Assembly: GCA_946406115.1 (NCBI GenBank)
Contig: OX291557.1
Span: forward strand, 3,690,501-3,754,500
Source of the DNA: Apoda limacodes
Lineage: Eukaryota > Arthropoda > Insecta > Lepidoptera > Limacodidae
Reading direction: 5' to 3'
DNA: 64,000 nt
The translations under genes and the position numbers were made by a program. The notes below the pieces were generated by a model that had not been told where the DNA came from, did not search any database, and worked only from the letters and a program-made list of their open reading frames with translations. Positions 12,596 to 24,063 of the stretch are shown here, one piece after another (positions within the stretch are counted from its first letter, which is position 1; each line of letters starts with the position of its first letter).

Positions 12596-13307
12596 TATAC
12601 TCTGGAAAAACGTGCCGTTTCGACCAGTGTACAAAGACATATTTCACTATTGAAGCATACAAAGAAACACGGTTCGTGTAAGTAGCTTTTTTTCTATAAT
12701 TGAGGAGTTGCCGTTGAAATCCTTACACCAATAACCGAAATCGTAGGCAAAAGTTAGTTGAATATAAAAAAAATGGAACTCGCCATTTCAACACTGGAGA
12801 AACATTGCATTGTTTTCACTTTCGCCAACTTTGTCAAACAGAAAAATACGAAACAAAAACGTACTCGGTGGTACCGGACGTAGCACACCCACTGACCGCA
12901 AAACAATAGTTGTGTACGACTTTGTGTAGAACCCACTCCAGTTTTATTGAAACGAAAGCAAGCGAGTCAGCGTAAAAAACTGACTGCTACAACACTGAAG
13001 TGGAATCTTTCCAGTGAAGTGAGTCAACGAAATTTCTTAAAAACAAATTAAGAATTTCAATAGTCTTAACTGTTGGTACTCTATCTCTATTATTAATCAA
13101 TTTTAATTTATTGTTAAAAATAGAGCTCCAGCCACCGAGCACAGTGCAGCTACTTTACGATACTTGAAAACATTGTAAAAAAAAATAATCTTCCCAAAAA
13201 TACTGTATAAAGTGCTATTACTTATTTTCATTCATAAACAAATTTTAAGGCTGTGCTTGTACTGTGCTGTACTGTACTGGGCAATGACTATTGTATTTTA
13301 TTAGGAA

Positions 13308-13807
13308 CTAGCTGCTGCCAGCGACGTTGTCTGCTATACTATAAAATCACTTTTTGTGAACGAAACCATAGCGCGATCTAATTCGACGCCAACGCCATCT
13401 AGTTAGCAAATAGAAAACATTTTTATGACTACACGATTGTTTACCATAAATTAAATGGCTATGTGTGAGTAGAATAATTAATGATTAAGTAACAAGTCAA
13501 ATGTGCGTCGTGAGATTACACGTTGTTACAGAATGCGTTGAAGAAATAAAGGTTCACTGCTCGTTCCCCGTAGGTGATAGCGTGATAATATGTAGCCTAT
13601 ATGTTGACCCGACTTCTTAATAATATTCGTGCCAAATTTGAAGTAAATCCATGCAGTACTTTTTGAGTTTATCCCGGACATACATACAGACAAACAGACA
13701 AATAGACAAAAATTCGGTATCGATTGTAGATCACACCCCAAGTATTCTTTTAAAAAAATATTCAATGTACAGTTTTGACTTTCCTACCATTTTATTATAT
13801 GTATAGA
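13308..13807 (-). mobile_element. non-autonomous Helitron, 500 bp
   Basis: Read on the minus strand, the element begins with TCTATACATATAATAAAA after an A and ends GCAGCAGCTAG before a T. This is the TC...CTAG structure and A/T insertion site of Helitrons. A GC-rich end (GCTGGCAGCAGC) precedes the terminus. The body contains the common lepidopteran repeat text with TGTCTGTATGTATG runs. The 79-residue minus-strand frame inside it is not a gene. Confidence 0.75.
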
Positions 13808-13811
13808 TTGG

Positions 13812-16405
13812 ACCTGCTAAATATACGGTACAAAGCGCTTCGTTAGTTAGAGCAACTTGGGTTACGAAAGTGAAATAAAGGCCAAACTTTTCTTACGCCT
13901 GACGTATTTTCGAATAACTATTATCCTTACTTCTGTAATAATTTCTAGAAGTTTTAGCGAAAGAAAACAAAACTTTACGAAAGTATTCGTAAAAATGATG
14001 TTAATTTATCAATTCTGCTTCCGATTACGATGAAAGTACATATTTGATACCAGTCTTTTAGTACTTATCTAAAGCTCAAAATTCTTTTGAAATTTATTTA
14101 TTTGGGCAAAAACAAAACTTTTAGTTTATAGTTGCGTAATGTCTGTCCTTCCTTCGGTCTGTCCATATGTCACAGTCCATATGTCACAGTCCATATGTCA
14201 CAGTCCTAAAATTAATTGTAGCAAGGAATTTATGTAAGGGAGGGAGGGAGTGGAGGAGCTTATGTTTGCTAAATATATATTCCATACATTGAGATGACTG
14301 ATGACATGAAATTCTCATTCTGCAACAAAACCTTAACTTTATACGTGTACGACACACACTTGGCCAGTTTTTTGATGTTTTAGCTTTAACATAATAAAAG
14401 GTATACGTTCAGGGAACCATATATTTCGTAAACAATCAGCAGGCACGGTCTCTCTTCAAACTTTAAGCAACCCTCATTTCCGTTCGCTCACTGCTTATGA
14501 AAATTGAACAAGCCTGTTTTCAATACTCAGCGTTAAAAAAAATTGCATAACAACCTGAATTTTCTGCAGAAACTGCTTTTGCGATTCCAGCAATGACGTT
14601 ATGAAATGTTTTTAACAGTTCACAGATATTGTTATGATTTTAAGCATTTTAATTACAAATAGAACAGAGTAAAGGATCAGATACTGGGGTCCCATAAAAA
14701 GCATCTAGACAGGGCAATCTTGCGGTAAGTGCCTCAGTAGTAAGGGGGCGTCTCCATTTTACTGACTCTAGATGGGGTCCCTGTCTAGACGGCGTCGGAA
14801 TCGAATCCTTACTCTGTGCAAATAGGTAGTGTAAGACAGTTTGAGAATATGTCTTAATAATCAATATTTATGTTTACTCTTCTAATTAAATTTTTCTTTA
14901 GCTTTAACAATGCGCTAGGCCAATAAAACGTAATTTCACAAAGTTCATCTCCATACGGGGCCGTGAGGTACGTTTTGTGTGAGATAATATCTGTATTTAG
15001 GAACATGCTACTCGTTGTGTACCTTTAAAAACTTTTTAATCGTTTTCTTCTTGTAAATTTCCTACCGGAAATAACTTTATTCCTCGCAATTTGTTTTGCG
15101 TACTTAAATTGTGATTGCGATATCTTTTTCTTTTATAAATTTGTTCCATTATATTTACATTTTCAGGCTAACATTTTAGTTACTTTACCTAAACTAATAA
15201 AATAAAGCTAATGAGTTTTTTTGCATAAACTCGCCAATCTTTGAAACTATCAGTCGTGCCATTTGATAGCCCAATTCTTGAGGGAGGTTATAGGCTGTAT
15301 AATACCAAGTTAAGGTCGTCAGGAGCCAAGTAAAAAGAAAAACATTCAAAAAGAAAGTTATGTATTAACAAAGTAATATGACGGTCGAGCGATGCGGTGC
15401 GGACGCAGTGGGTCCGGGAATGGCGCTACAGCGTATAAGCAACGGATAGAGCAGAACAACGCCTATCACATCACCATTTTTTTGATATAGCAATAGAATA
15501 CTGAATTAAATAATTAAAAAAACAAGCGATTCCGGGTCATTTTAGTATTTTAATTGTATGTAGGTACCGCTTATGCATAGATATCATTACGGTTCATATC
15601 CATCGCAAAGGGTAATCAGCACCTATACAAAACAACATATCATTATCTGTAGCCTCGTCTCACCACAACCACTTTTGTCCTGTATGACACGTTAACCCTG
15701 TTTCTAATACATGGCATGAGTAAGGTTGCTTTGCATATGTCCCATGTCGTTAATTACCAACTTTAAAAATAATAAGTGGCAAATATGAGCCGAGAGACAG
15801 AATAGTGTACTGTACTCTCTTTGCTAGATTTTGACGAGCGGATGAAGTATGTCAAGATTGGATATGAATAGCGAAAATATGGTTATATTCCAAATAAAAA
15901 TATAGTCTAGCAATCGATTCTGTATTTTAATTTAAAGAAACATTTGGGATGGAATAATATGTGTATAAGTTAGTTTTGCGGTTAGTCAGAAAGCTTCCGG
16001 CCTCGTGTTCCGCGCCGTGCGGATTCGTTGCGGAAACTTGTGGAAAACAAAAAGAACACGAACGAACTTATTCCGCATTCGCAATAGTTTTTACTTTTAG
16101 ATACAAAGTTGTGCTTGGAGGTAGAGTTAGAGGGGGCAGGGGTATTCAAATAATACTGTTTCGATACGATACGTAACTACAATTTGTGTTTTCTGTTGTA
16201 ATAATAACCATTTTGTTAAAGAATATTGCAATGTAAAATATAAATTACGAATTATTGAATGGGACTCTTTGCGTGTGTCGTCAGTGTTAATTTTGGAAAC
16301 ATAGACTTATTTTCTAATTCACGTTGGTAAAAATCATCTTGTTCCAATATATTATAAACACACAAAGCAACTCCATATTGATTATTGGTAAAATTATGTA
16401 CTCAC
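13812..16405. other. no further exon seen; small repeats
   Basis: At 14161-14206 the 14-bp unit GTCCATATGTCACA is repeated 3.3 times. At 14700-14790 CTAGACAGGG and CCCTGTCTAG face each other about 70 bp apart. The next exon of the lectin-CUB gene, expected on the minus strand with a phase-1 start, was not recognised here or further left. Confidence 0.4.
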
Positions 16406-16628
16406 AATTAGTGAGAGTGACTTTCGCCTTGAAGCCGGTGAAGTGCAGCGCGTGGTCAGCTCGGAATCGCAGACGTAGCCTGTGGCTCCAGGACTCATGG
16501 CGAAGCAGCTTTAGCCGACCGCCCCAGTCGCCACACAGCCTCCGCGTTCGAGACAGCTGGCCCTCTCGGCTCCAGCCAGCACTGCTTGACTCCGACTCAG
16601 GCAGTAATGCACTCATATCTTCCCATAC
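16406..16628 (-). CDS. exon: C-terminal part of CUB domain
   Basis: 223-nt exon with acceptor AG at 16630-16629 and donor GTGAGT starting at 16405. It enters in phase 0 and leaves in phase 1. It encodes 74 residues. The first 30 (VWEDMSALLPES onward) continue the non-standard insert. Then LCGDWGGRLKL gives the fourth CUB cysteine in the usual CG context, and RLRLRFRADHALHFTGFKAKV matches the closing strands, with the Asp of RAD as expected third calcium ligand and GF before the last strand. The domain ends at VTLTN just before the donor, so the exon border coincides with the domain border. The segment is strongly GC-rich compared with its surroundings. The 102-residue plus-strand frame over the same bases is a shadow. 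Confidence 0.9.
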
Positions 16629-17062
16629 CTAGTTGAAAATATAAAATAGTACATTACCCTGGCTAAATCCCACCACGCTTTGCTGTGGCTCACTCGCGAA
16701 ACCCCCTTTATTTAAGGTATAGTAAGAGTCCAGTCAAATAATTCTCATTATATATCTTAATGATTTGTACGACTATCATTGTTTTATAGGTTTAAACGTA
16801 CTTCTTTCTTAAACTATGTCTACCTGATTCCAAAACTAATACGAGGATGCTCATTGAACTGATCGATTGGGAAGAAAGGTTCTCAAGTTGAGACCACGAC
16901 GGGTTGGTAGGTTACATGTGGACAGACGATCTGGACACAGCTGCAGGAAGTCAGTGAAAACAAGCGGCTTTAAACTGGCCGTTGTGGGGACATATGTATT
17001 GGTGAGTCCAGCAATTGGCGTCTTCCGGTTGAGACAAATGAAAATAAAAAATGCCAACTCAC

Positions 17063-17177
17063 CTCATGCTCGATGGTGTATAAGTCGTAATGGTCGTGGA
17101 GTTGGAGTTCGTCTGCGGCGTGCTCACTGCTGTTCTCAGAAATCAGGTCTGTCAGCTCCAGGAAATCGTAGCTGCAA
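17063..17177 (-). CDS. exon: middle of CUB domain with acidic insert
   Basis: 115-nt exon with acceptor CAG at 17180-17178 and donor GTGAGT starting at 17062. It enters in phase 2 and leaves in phase 0. Joined to the preceding exon it reads H then CSYDFLEL, the third CUB cysteine and the conserved YD-LE strand; the aspartate is the expected second calcium ligand. The rest, about 30 residues from TDLISENSSE to YTIEHE, is rich in Glu, Asp and His, includes an N-S-S glycosylation sequon, and has no counterpart in a standard CUB domain. It is separated by only 434 bp from the next exon. The longer plus-strand open frame across this exon (16867-17298) is an antisense shadow. Taken alone the exon would be weak; the phase match on both sides and the CUB motif make it credible. 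Confidence 0.82.
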
Positions 17178-17454
17178 CTGTGGGGAGAAAAAAAAACTTA
17201 TTTTATTTTCTGAACATTATAGATTCAGAGTAGCCAAATTAATTATATGTTATTTACTAGGGATAGTGGAGATAAATTATTATCCTACTGAGACATAGTT
17301 TAAAAACAGGTGTATTGCAACTCGGGCTAACGAACCGAAGGTTCCATACCCTTAATAGGTATTAAATTTTTTTAATCACTCAAAACCTGTTGCAGTTCAT
17401 ATTGTTGTTATTAACATTCGAAATTAAATGGCATGGCATGTCAAATGTCTCGAG

Positions 17455-17735
17455 GGCTTACAAAAAAGTCAAGTCTGTCGGTATAATACAGGGCTTCCAT
17501 CGCAGCGAGACACGGTGTTACTTATAATACAGATCACGTAGTTGAGACACGCTATGACAGCCCGATTTATAGAGAGAAAAGGAAAACGAAATCTAGGAAA
17601 GAAATGCGTAGGTGAATAATATACAGAGAGTATATAAAGAGTCATAGCGCGTTTAGTTTAGTTCCTTGTAAGCAAAGAAGCGTATTTTACAGAAATAAAT
17701 GTAGTTAAGGCAGAACTGAACCTCAACCTCAAACT
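17455..17735 (+). mobile_element. LTR-like fragment with promoter and poly(A) signal
   Basis: A TATA-like TATATAAAGAG near 17632 is followed by TAGTTTAGTTCC (an initiator-like region) and AATAAA at about 17694, the order expected in a retrotransposon LTR. A diverged relative with the same words (GAGACACG, GTCACAGCGTGTTTAGTTC) is at 21370-21555. No gag or pol frame is beside it, so a solo LTR is likely. Ends not fixed. Confidence 0.45.
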
Positions 17736-17985
17736 TTTTTATTTAAATAGACTTTTAAACAGCACTTTTATATCGTCAGTTTAATGAGTATTTAAAAACA
17801 AAAAAAAATTACCACCGGTTCAAAATGATTCACTACCGAGAGTAACCGGCAAGAAACTCAGAATTTAATTCCAGAATATATTATGTACAGCTTTAATGTT
17901 TATTTTTTGATTAAAAATGAAAAAATATCCGGCATCAAAGAGCAGAAGCAATTTTATATTTAAATAATTATAAATATCCTCCTTA

Positions 17986-18087
17986 GGGGCCGTCCATTAA
18001 TCACGTACTCTCGACCCCCCTTGTGATATTTCCTGATTTTTGCCGGACCCCCCCCCCCCCCTTTCGGGCAGGTATACGTAAATGGAA
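17986..18087. mobile_element. MITE, short relative of the one at 12422
   Basis: GGGGCCGTCCATTAATCACG again at the left, the words TTGTGATATTTCCTG and a long C-run inside, and a worn right end (ACGTAAATGG). Confidence 0.6.
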
Positions 18088-18347
18088 TCTTCTTTTTAAG
18101 ATTGTCAGCGTAAAGCCAGGTTTTTGTAAACATATAATATTGTAAATGTTAATTAATTGTTGATCACAAATTAGCACTTCTCTAGCGAAGTTCCGCAACA
18201 ACTTTTTTATAATAACATGTCAGATAGCATAAGAGTATCTTCAAATAGGCAACAATTTTAATAAATCAGTTATTTTCGTAAAATATTTTTACATAAAAAT
18301 TAGTGTCGGACAACCGTCCGGAATCGTGACAACTTGTGCCTTTCACT

Positions 18348-18500
18348 TTTTATGTCTGTCTCTCTCGCTCTTAGGCGGGCTAACCATGCCGCGTGCCTCT
18401 CACTCGCTCTCATTGTGAGCGCATAACGTGAGCGGAGCGTAACGCAGTTTCTTGAAGTGTCACCCGGCAAACCAATTTATAAGACGTTGTCACGTCAAAA
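18348..18500 (+). repeat. dispersed repeat, near-identical copy at 55046
   Basis: From ATGTCTGTCTCTCTCGC to GACGTTGTCACGTCAAAA it matches 55046-55188 base for base, except for a 10-bp insertion (TAACCATGCC) here. It contains a partial palindrome around CGCTCTCATTGTGAGCG. Class unknown; non-coding. Confidence 0.8.
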
Positions 18501-19306
18501 GAAAAACATAAAATGTTCGTGTACAAAATATCAAAACCCCTGTATCTCCGTTGGCGCGTGTAATCTCTTGCTGCAAAGACGGGTGCCATTCAGCCGTCTC
18601 GCACACCGCTCCACCTGGCAGATCCATTTAAAATATGGACTTTATGTATTTTATAGAGCTTATTACCACCGAGGTAAATGGATTTTTAGCCGACTGTGCG
18701 AACGAGTAGTTGTCACAAAACCCTAACTACCTAATAAGAGTATACTACACCAACATTTTAATAAGATGTCAAAAGTTAACCATATTAATTATGTTTTTGG
18801 TATAAATATACTCAACATTTGAAAAAAAAATACTGTGCAAAAGATGATGGGCATTTGTTTTTTCTGTTTTTTTTATTTACATCAAACGAAATTTACTTTC
18901 ACGCACATTTTTTGACAGAATTGACAAAATGGCGTCAAGAGCTCCTGTATCGTCCCGACCCAAGTTAAATTTTATTCAAAATAAATACGTTTTTGAGTGT
19001 TTTTGCAACTAGTGACTATAAAAGTTTTCTATTCTAAGATTACTTTTACTTTTTTGCTGTATTTTACTGAGTTTCGACCTATTTTCTGGTTATTTTTACG
19101 GGACCAAAGTGGCATGTTGAGTATTTTCAACACCGTGAATGAACCTATATAAATCTTCTATTATTAACCATGTTGAGCATTTTCAACGCCGCGTTTAAAA
19201 AAACTTATATTTTTTTATGTTGTCTATTTTTAACATTTGATGATTTTCTGAGCTTCTGTGTTGGGCTTGGCAAGTTTTCCTTTTGCTATTTTCAGGTTAA
19301 ACCAAA
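18501..19306. other. upstream flank of the piggyBac relic
   Basis: AT-rich. CATGTTGAG.ATTTTCAAC occurs twice (19113 and 19169). A TTTTCAG acceptor-like site at 19289-19295 lies just before the transposase ATG, so a leader intron is possible. The two short frames at 18457 and 19170 are not supported as genes. Confidence 0.35.
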
Positions 19307-20480
19307 ATGGACACGCACGCGCACTATAATGGCGTTAGTACCCCCTAAAATGCAAGTTCTGAAGACAGCAGTTCTTCTGATGATGAGGTTATTGGTAAGG
19401 ACTGCCCCGAAGATCATGATTCCGACTTTAGCTCAGAACCAAAATCGTATCCGTCATCACTGGATAACCTGTGCACCGAAAATCTGTTAGATACAAATAC
19501 AGTACCTCTTACACCTATTTATCAGAAATATCCACTGCTGGCACTCCAGGACAATCACTACCGTTTATGCTAAATTCGGTCTACTCTATAATGTCGTCAA
19601 TTACTGAGTCACCACCGCAAAATATAAACACTCGATCTAAAAGAAAGGCAATCATCCTGGCCCTAGAGTTGTCACTTAAAAAGTAAAACAGTATGTCAGG
19701 AAACCCTTAGTGCTCAAATGGAAAACCGGATAATTTATGCATCCTGCTGTTATTGAACTCCCTACATTGGATATACCTCTTGTTTCAAATGTTAAATCTT
19801 CCCTTGATTATTTTAATTGTTTTTTTTCGGAAGACATAATAGAGCTAATGATAGAGCAGACTAACTTGTACTCAGTTCAAAATGTAATTAAATCTATTAA
19901 AATTAACTTGGAGGATATGAAGGACTTTCTAGCTATTACTCTTTATATGGGACTGGTAAAAATGTCTAGTTACAGGGATTAATGGAATCTCGAGTTACGG
20001 TATGACAAACTAGCTGATATTATGCCTCTGAAAAAATATTAAAAAAAAATTACATTACATTTTGCGGACAACAACATTGCAGACGATGGTCAGAGTGCGG
20101 TCAATTATAAAATGAGTTAGACTAAATTGTTTTAAAATTAGAAGAAGAAGGTAGGTTTAGTGTAGACGAAATGATGGTACCATACAAAGGAACAAGAGCC
20201 GACAATATTTACCAAAGAAACCGAAGAACTGGGGAATTAAGATGTTTGTTCGTGCAGGAGTATCCGGGTTAATATATGACTTCTTTCCCTATGGTGGAGA
20301 GGATACATTCAGAAACCATTCCTTTTCGGAATATGAATAAAGTCTTGGTCTTGTAGCTAAGGTTGTTTTGGCCCTCTGCAAAACAATCCAGGAAAAGCCT
20401 GCTGTACTTTGCATCCATCTCAATCTCTGTAATCTACGCAATGAATATGGTATTTTTAGTTAGGGGACAATACAAAATAT
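19307..20480 (+). pseudogene. decayed piggyBac-type transposase
   Basis: Translated pieces in several plus-strand frames line up with a piggyBac transposase in the right order. An ATG at 19307 is soon followed by a stop, then an acidic serine-rich leader (SSEDSSSSDDEV) typical of these proteins. Between 19737 and 19982 comes the N-terminal core, with SLDYFNCFFSED, EQTNLYSV and LYMGLVKMSSYRD. At about 20159 SVDEMMVPYKGTRA marks the first catalytic Asp (codon 20165-20167). Then, after frameshifts, RAGVSGLIYDFFPYGGED, KVVLALCKTI and LRNEYGIFS follow. The block before LRNEYG, where a second catalytic Asp is expected, is scrambled, and the C-terminal cysteine-rich domain is not recognisable. At least five stops or frameshifts show a dead copy. 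Terminal repeats and the TTAA target sites were not identified with certainty. Confidence 0.85.
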
Positions 20481-20984
20481 CCATAACCTACGGAATATCT
20501 TTATTTAAGTAAATTATTCACAGGCCAACAAGGATTTTGTTGCTACCGTATTTCAGTCTATGTTTTACGATAAACACCAAGAAAAATTATCGTTAGCTCA
20601 TATTTTTAACATAAATGGGATCCGATTGTAAAAAAATGACCATTTGGGCCATCAGTTCAATATGTTGTTATTGTCAACAAATTGTTTATATTTCTGATAA
20701 CATAACAGTAAAATGGAAAATCTTTTATTTATTTCATATTTTAATTTCAAGGCTGAACTTTATATTTTACATGTATAATTGTACAGAAATCCATGCTTAT
20801 GGGTAAAATCCGTAGATTGTTTTTCGTACTAAATTGATTTGCCAAAGTTTTTCGTCTTCGAAGTTCCGTAAATACACTTTGTATTTTGATTTAAAAAAAC
20901 AACAAAAAATCAAGTGCTTGCGGTTTTACTTTCATGAGATTCAGATAAGCCATAAAACAATGGCCTTTTTTTGAACGCTTAGTA
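20481..20984. other. 3' flank of the piggyBac relic, no clear content
   Basis: AT-rich. Could hold the decayed C-terminal part of the transposase, but no cysteine-rich motif is recognisable in any frame. Confidence 0.35.
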
Positions 20985-21167
20985 GGGTTGAATTGGACCA
21001 AGATTCCCGTCCCCAGTCAGAGACCTTGGACAGAGTGGTCTTGATTTGAGGCAGAAGTTCTTCACGCTTTTCCTCCACAACGGAACAAGGGAGAACTGTC
21101 GATGGACAACATGTCATCGATATGCAGTAGAAACAGCCTTGTGGGACACCAGCATTAAAGTCTAATA
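20985..21167 (-). mobile_element. LINE reverse-transcriptase fragment
   Basis: Minus-strand translation gives GVPQGC, the reverse-transcriptase motif that precedes the catalytic YADD, and then SVVEEKREELLPQIKTTL and KVSDWGRE, which follow it in jockey-like elements. The catalytic block itself is deleted or out of frame; a neighbouring frame still reads LHIDDMLSID. Dead fragment. Confidence 0.7.
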
Positions 21168-21369
21168 AAATAATTCAATAAAACTTGAAAAAATATAAAT
21201 CTATTATAATGCAACAAAAAGTATAGATGCCTTACTTTTACTATTGCTTTTAATAAATCTATAAACTATAATCCGAAGCTTTTCTGTCTCGCTTCAGTGT
21301 TCTTTTTAAAAAAACTGCAAGGTCTAGATATCTCTATATTCTCCGTGCACGTAATAAGGCATTTCTGCG

Positions 21370-21555
21370 AGACACGGTTGCGACTTACAGTAGGTACAGG
21401 TTCCGTACGTGTGTCGCTGAGACACGACATGATAGCCTCATAAATATATAGAAAATTGTATTCTAGGGCTGTTATGAGCAGGTGAATATTTTGTGAAGTC
21501 ACAGCGTGTTTAGTTCAGTTCCTTGTTATGTATGCATACATATTGTACATAGAAA
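21370..21555 (+). mobile_element. LTR-like fragment, relative of 17455-17735
   Basis: Shares GAGACACGrCATGATAGCC-like text, a TATA-like ATAAATATATAG, and GTTTAGTTCAGTTCCTTGT with the copy at 17.5 kb, at clearly lower identity. No internal retrotransposon region is attached. Confidence 0.4.
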
Positions 21556-21580
21556 AGAACCAGAGCCCAAATTTTCATCA

Positions 21581-22432
21581 CTAACGGGCCGTCCCGGCTT
21601 TGCAAGGGTGGAATTTTATTTATTTTTTTAATTTGGGATAAACATAGAATAAATTTATCCTTTATGCATGACGTAAGTAGTTTCTTTTTGATTACAATTA
21701 CTATTTTTATCCATAAATCTATTTTTCTAGTCTAGTAGTATTCTCAAAGGTTTTCCTCGAAAAAAGTTTAAATATTCAATGTCGGTTGCGTCCGCTGCGT
21801 AGGCAGGGATGGGAGCAGGGAGCAGGTAAGGGAGCCGACCGCGCGTATGAGCTGATCACGGCGCGGCGCGGTTTGCTATAAGTAGGTATTTTGTTAAGAT
21901 TGACATTTTCGAAATTTGTAATATCTTTTGAATGGAAAGTCCGATTTCAATAATTCAAAAAGTAATCTATAGGTAATAAAACCGTCTTGAATACGAAATA
22001 ATTTATTTGGATAAGGATTAATACAAAGGTATGGATAACTGATTTTGGTCGGCATTTTTATCAACTTTTAAATGTAAAAAAGTAGTTATAGTGACATAAC
22101 TATAATAGTAAGACAATTGGTATCTGAATTTTTTTTAGATATTGATATGTTCTTTAAATTACATAAATTAAATTACAAAATATTTTTTGGTTCTAACATT
22201 AATAGTTTCCGCAGCGCATGCGATGAAAGAAATTTTATGGCTAATTTTTTTACACCTTAGGTTACATTATTGAAGATTTAGTAGGGATCCCTAATTTTTC
22301 CTACTACTAAATATAGCGTGTGTTACTCAGAGATAATGTAGCATTCTAATGGTGAAAGAATTTTTGAAATCGCTCCAGTAGTTTTTGAGTTTATTGGTTA
22401 CAAACATGCAAAAAAACAAATCCTCCTCTTTT
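21581..22432 (-). mobile_element. Helitron, about 850 bp, 5' end worn
   Basis: On the minus strand the 3' end reads AAGCCGGGACGG then TTAG before a T, a mutated CTAG with the hairpin-forming GC-rich tail. The 5' part (near 22330-22432) has the text seen in other copies, such as GAGCGATTTCAAAAATTC followed by the frequently shared ACCATTAGAATG. The 5' TC terminus is missing; the element stops against a tRNA-like repeat. Its inner part shares sequence with 60960-61250 and with 29925-30120. Confidence 0.65.
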
Positions 22433-22515
22433 GCATTTGTAATGTGCGGGAACCGAACCCGCGCGACTCCACTCAGTAGGGAGTGATAAAAGTCACCGAG
22501 ATGGTTTATACATAT
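22433..22515 (-). repeat. tRNA-like repeat, truncated SINE
   Basis: Minus strand carries GGGTTCGGTTCCCGC, a box-B-like sequence in a short stem, and upstream CCATCTCGGTGACTT as a possible box-A region. It abuts the worn 5' end of the Helitron at 21581-22432. No full tRNA fold. Confidence 0.4.
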
Positions 22516-23559
22516 AATAATAGAAAACAAGACAAAAAACGTAAAGCAAAATATGTTTACGAGCAGATATAAATCAAAGTTGTTTCTATCTTTACAGCTG
22601 AGCTCTCAGTTATGTATTTTGTGAGAAGCGTAATAATAAAGTAAAACACAAATTTAAGAATTCTGAAAAAGGAGAAGTTTTTAAAATTTTAGAAGATTTA
22701 TTTGGTTTGTGTATAAATAATAATGTTTTTTTTGCGTCCTATTTTTATAATTATTTTTAAACAGTCAAAATGTTTTAAAAAGTAGTAAACCAAAATAATT
22801 GATATTTCTAAAAAATTACATTATTACATTTTTTTAAATATTCGGTAATTATTATGGGGTGATAAAAGAACAATTACATAAACAACTACAATTTAACAAT
22901 TGTTACAAATTCAAAATGTTTTTATTTACTGAGTGAGTAAAAGTGAGTTTTATTCACTGTTATGTTTTTATCCACTTATCGAGTAAAAGTCAGTTTCATT
23001 CACAGTTATCGATGAATAAAATGCCCTTTTTCGAGTAGCAATGGTAAAAATGAATATATATAGCATATTATACACAGAAAACATCCAATCTCACGACTAG
23101 CACAAATAAATTTATATTATTGATTTGTTTTATATTTAATCAATTTTATCTCTTGGCAGGTATAATGTGCCTTTGTATTACAATTTTATATGACAGATTA
23201 TGTGGCAGGCAGTGGGAAACGTACCGTAAGTACTTATTCAGAGGTATACATACAGTAGAGCCATAAGATTTTTTTGTATCATATCAAAAAGTAAAGTTTT
23301 CAACTAGGTCGTTTATCAATTTCTGATTTGAACATAAATGTACTGGGCTGGGACAGGTGTTTTGTATATCTGCCCAAGACGCTTTACACAATTTTACATA
23401 CAGGGTAAATTAAAAAAAAACCCTTTAACACTCATTTATATATAATAGTTATATTTATTTTAAATTTATAACTTACGGTTTCGCCGAATTAAAGGTTATT
23501 CAGATAACTTGTATTGTAATCCATATAAATATTATAAAATCCTTTTTAACAAAATAAGT
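22516..23559. other. no gene seen
   Basis: Very AT-rich. GAGTAAAAGTrAGTTT is present twice (22934 and 22981). No frame or RNA gene could be supported. Confidence 0.4.
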
Positions 23560-23686
23560 AACCGGCATCAAAAATATGCACTTAAAAGTTAAGTGTGTTA
23601 TAAACTGTAACAGACAACAGATACAACAGATTTTGAAAATAAGTAATGATTTTCAACTTTTAAGTGCATTTTTTTGAAGCTGGTTG
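23560..23686. repeat. inverted repeat with 30-bp arms
   Basis: AACCGGCATCAAAAATATGC...TTAAAAGTT at 23560-23590 faces CAACTTTTAAGTGCATTTTT...AAGCTGGTTG at 23655-23686 with a few mismatches. A loop of about 65 bp separates the arms. Probably a small foldback or MITE remnant. Confidence 0.6.
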
Positions 23687-23689
23687 TTT

Positions 23690-23921
23690 TTTTTCTCGTT
23701 AAAAAGTTTTTAAGCGTTAAGCTAATTTCATTGAAATTTTTAAGGGGAGCGGAGAGGGACTTGGCTGCGTTAAAAACATTAAGCTTGAAGTCACTACCGA
23801 CACACCGACGCGACGACCAAAACTACCTACAGCAAACTTGTTTATTATAATTAAGGAGTTCCGATAGAATCTCACGCCAATAACTGAATTTGGCGCGGGC
23901 GAAGCCGCGGGAAAAAGCTCG
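23690..23921 (+). mobile_element. Helitron 3' end fragment
   Basis: Ends in GGCGCGGGCGAAGCCGCGGG, a near-perfect hairpin, followed by AAAAAGCTCG and T. The terminal CTAG is changed to CTCG. The 5' end is not visible, so this is a truncated copy. Confidence 0.6.
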
Positions 23922-24063
23922 TCAGCGGAATAAATAGGGCTGTCACAGTGTCTAGAATTTGTCGATGTGTGAAGTGATTTCATTTAGGAGATGACAATAG
24001 TAATTAACCACGCCTGATCTTGCCGTATAACAGATCTAGTCTTTAATATTATTAAGAAACCAG

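Noticed and set aside
16314..16632. Open frames of about 100 codons on both strands at the same place
   Set aside because: The plus-strand frame is the antisense shadow of the CUB exon; only the minus strand shows CUB motifs and splice borders.
16851..17298. Plus-strand frame of 143 codons and a minus-strand frame inside the short intron
   Set aside because: It overlaps the CUB middle exon antisense, has no domain, and the intron borders with matching phases explain the region better.
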